DNA of 13,486 bases from assembly GCA_023386365.1 (NCBI GenBank), contig JAEWJX010000077.1, positions 1-13,486 on the forward strand, read 5' to 3'. Within the stretch, counting starts at the first letter, position 1. Each line of letters starts with the position of its first letter. Below, one piece after another: positions 12,671-13,486 of this stretch. The notes under the pieces were generated by a model. That model saw only the letters and a program-made list of their open reading frames with translations, searched no databases and was not told the DNA's origin. The position numbers were made by a program, and so were the translations under genes. The stretch is from Actinomycetes bacterium. Lineage in GTDB: Bacteria > Actinomycetota > Actinomycetes > Actinomycetales > Microbacteriaceae.

Positions 12671-13486
12671 GACCCACGAGCGGGCTCACCTTCGGGGGGC
12701 GTTACCAGCTGTCGAGTCGGATCGCGATCGGCGGCATGGGCGAGGTGTGGCAGGCCACCGACCTGGTCATCGGGCGCACCGTCGCCATCAAGATCCTCAA
12801 GGACGAGTACCTGGGCGACCCGGGCTTCCTCGAGCGTTTCCGCGCCGAGGCCCGTCACGCCGCCCTCGTCAACCACGAAGGCATCGCGAACGTCTTCGAC
12901 TACGGCGAAGAGGACGGCTCCGCGTACCTGGTGATGGAGCTGGTGCCCGGCGAGGCACTCTCCACCGTGCTCGAGCGCGAGAAGGTGCTCTCGACCGACC
13001 GCGTGCTCGACATCGTCGCGCAGACCGCATCCGCTCTGCAGGCCGCCCACTCGGCCGGCCTCGTGCACCGCGACATCAAGCCCGGCAACCTGCTCATCAC
13101 CCCGGACGGCCGGGTCAAGATCACCGACTTCGGTATCGCCCGGATCGCCGACCAGGTGCCGCTGACCGCCACCGGTCAGGTGATGGGAACCGTGCAGTAC
13201 CTCTCTCCCGAGCAGGCGAGCGGGCACCCGGCTTCGCCGTCGACCGACATCTACTCGCTCGGCATCGTGGCCTACGAGGCCCTCGCCGGTCGCCGCCCGT
13301 TCACGGGTGAGTCGCAGGTGGCGATCGCCATGGCGCAGATCAACGAGGCCCCGCCGGACCTGCCGGTGACGATCTCCGAGCCGGTCCGCAACCTCGTGTA
13401 CTCGTGCATCGCGAAGCGCCCCGAGGATCGCCCGGCGACGGCCGCTCACCTCGCGCGCGCCGCTCAGGCGTTGCGCCGCGGCGATG
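12667..13486 (+). CDS. pknA: PknA-type Ser/Thr protein kinase (3' end missing)
   Basis: 273 residues visible; the window ends before the juxtamembrane and TM regions. ATG overlaps the pbpA stop (ATGA). The kinase domain starts at about residue 13: Gly-rich loop with G22-G23-M-G25-E-V, catalytic K42 in VAIKIL, an EARHAALVNHEGI alpha-C region, hinge VMELVPG, catalytic loop H134-R-D136-I-K138-P-G-N, metal site D154-F-G156, activation loop containing two Thr in PLTATGQVMGT, SPEQ, and DIYSLGIVAYEAL. All residues needed for activity are present. By gene order (pstP-rodA-pbpA-pknA-pknB in other actinobacteria) this is PknA, with pknB expected next. It phosphorylates FHA proteins and cell-wall factors and is reversed by PstP. 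Confidence 0.93.
   Translation, partial: MRPTSGLTFGGRYQLSSRIAIGGMGEVWQATDLVIGRTVAIKILKDEYLGDPGFLERFRAEARHAALVNHEGIANVFDYGEEDGSAYLVMELVPGEALSTVLEREKVLSTDRVLDIVAQTASALQAAHSAGLVHRDIKPGNLLITPDGRVKITDFGIARIADQVPLTATGQVMGTVQYLSPEQASGHPASPSTDIYSLGIVAYEALAGRRPFTGESQVAIAMAQINEAPPDLPVTISEPVRNLVYSCIAKRPEDRPATAAHLARAAQALRRGD

Noticed and set aside
1..13486. CRISPR arrays, insertion sequences, phage or toxin-antitoxin genes
   Set aside because: No regularly spaced repeats, transposase or integrase motifs, or typical toxin/antitoxin pairs were seen on either strand.

Overview
The window looks like chromosomal DNA of a high-GC actinomycete, most probably a member of Microbacteriaceae. The signs are GC-rich codon use, frequent GTG and TTG starts, apparently leaderless promoters, and the signature actinobacterial cell-growth cluster fhaA-fhaB-pstP-rodA-pbpA-pknA with a tRNA-Leu gene just upstream. 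Family placement is an inference from gene order, the compact FhaA and base composition; no database was searched.

Left part (1-2038, + strand): the end of a gene for a membrane-anchored CU044_5270-like protein cut by the window edge, translationally coupled to a small secreted four-cysteine protein resembling peptidase inhibitor family I36. Two small cytoplasmic proteins follow: one DUF6504-like with a good leaderless promoter, the other unrecognised.

Middle (2052-6972): an apparent export/permease block. On the minus strand, reading leftward from 6430, come a 12-TM MFS permease, a small multi-TM protein that seems to begin at a CTG codon inside the permease stop, a 14-TM DHA2-type MFS exporter, and a FUSC-family membrane protein overlapping the exporter by GTGA. 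Divergent from them is an HxlR-family regulator with a cysteine-rich tail. The short divergent spacer holds a perfect 15-bp palindrome inside the regulator's promoter, so HxlR probably represses itself and at least the first permease.

Right part (7011-13486): tRNA-Leu(CAG) on the minus strand with an intrinsic terminator, then on the + strand the Ser/Thr phospho-signalling and cell-elongation operon. FhaA and FhaB are phosphothreonine-binding FHA proteins, PstP is the PP2C phosphatase, RodA (glycan polymerase) and PbpA (transpeptidase) build peptidoglycan, and PknA (cut by the right edge) is the kinase. The genes overlap by 4 bp or are 1-3 bp apart, as expected for a single operon.

The right-hand operon is ordinary, well-described biology. 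I did not find a clear new system. The points most worth a second look are the HxlR operator and transporter block, the CTG start, a perfect hairpin in the fhaA leader, and a striking excess of the word GGATG/CATCC across the window.
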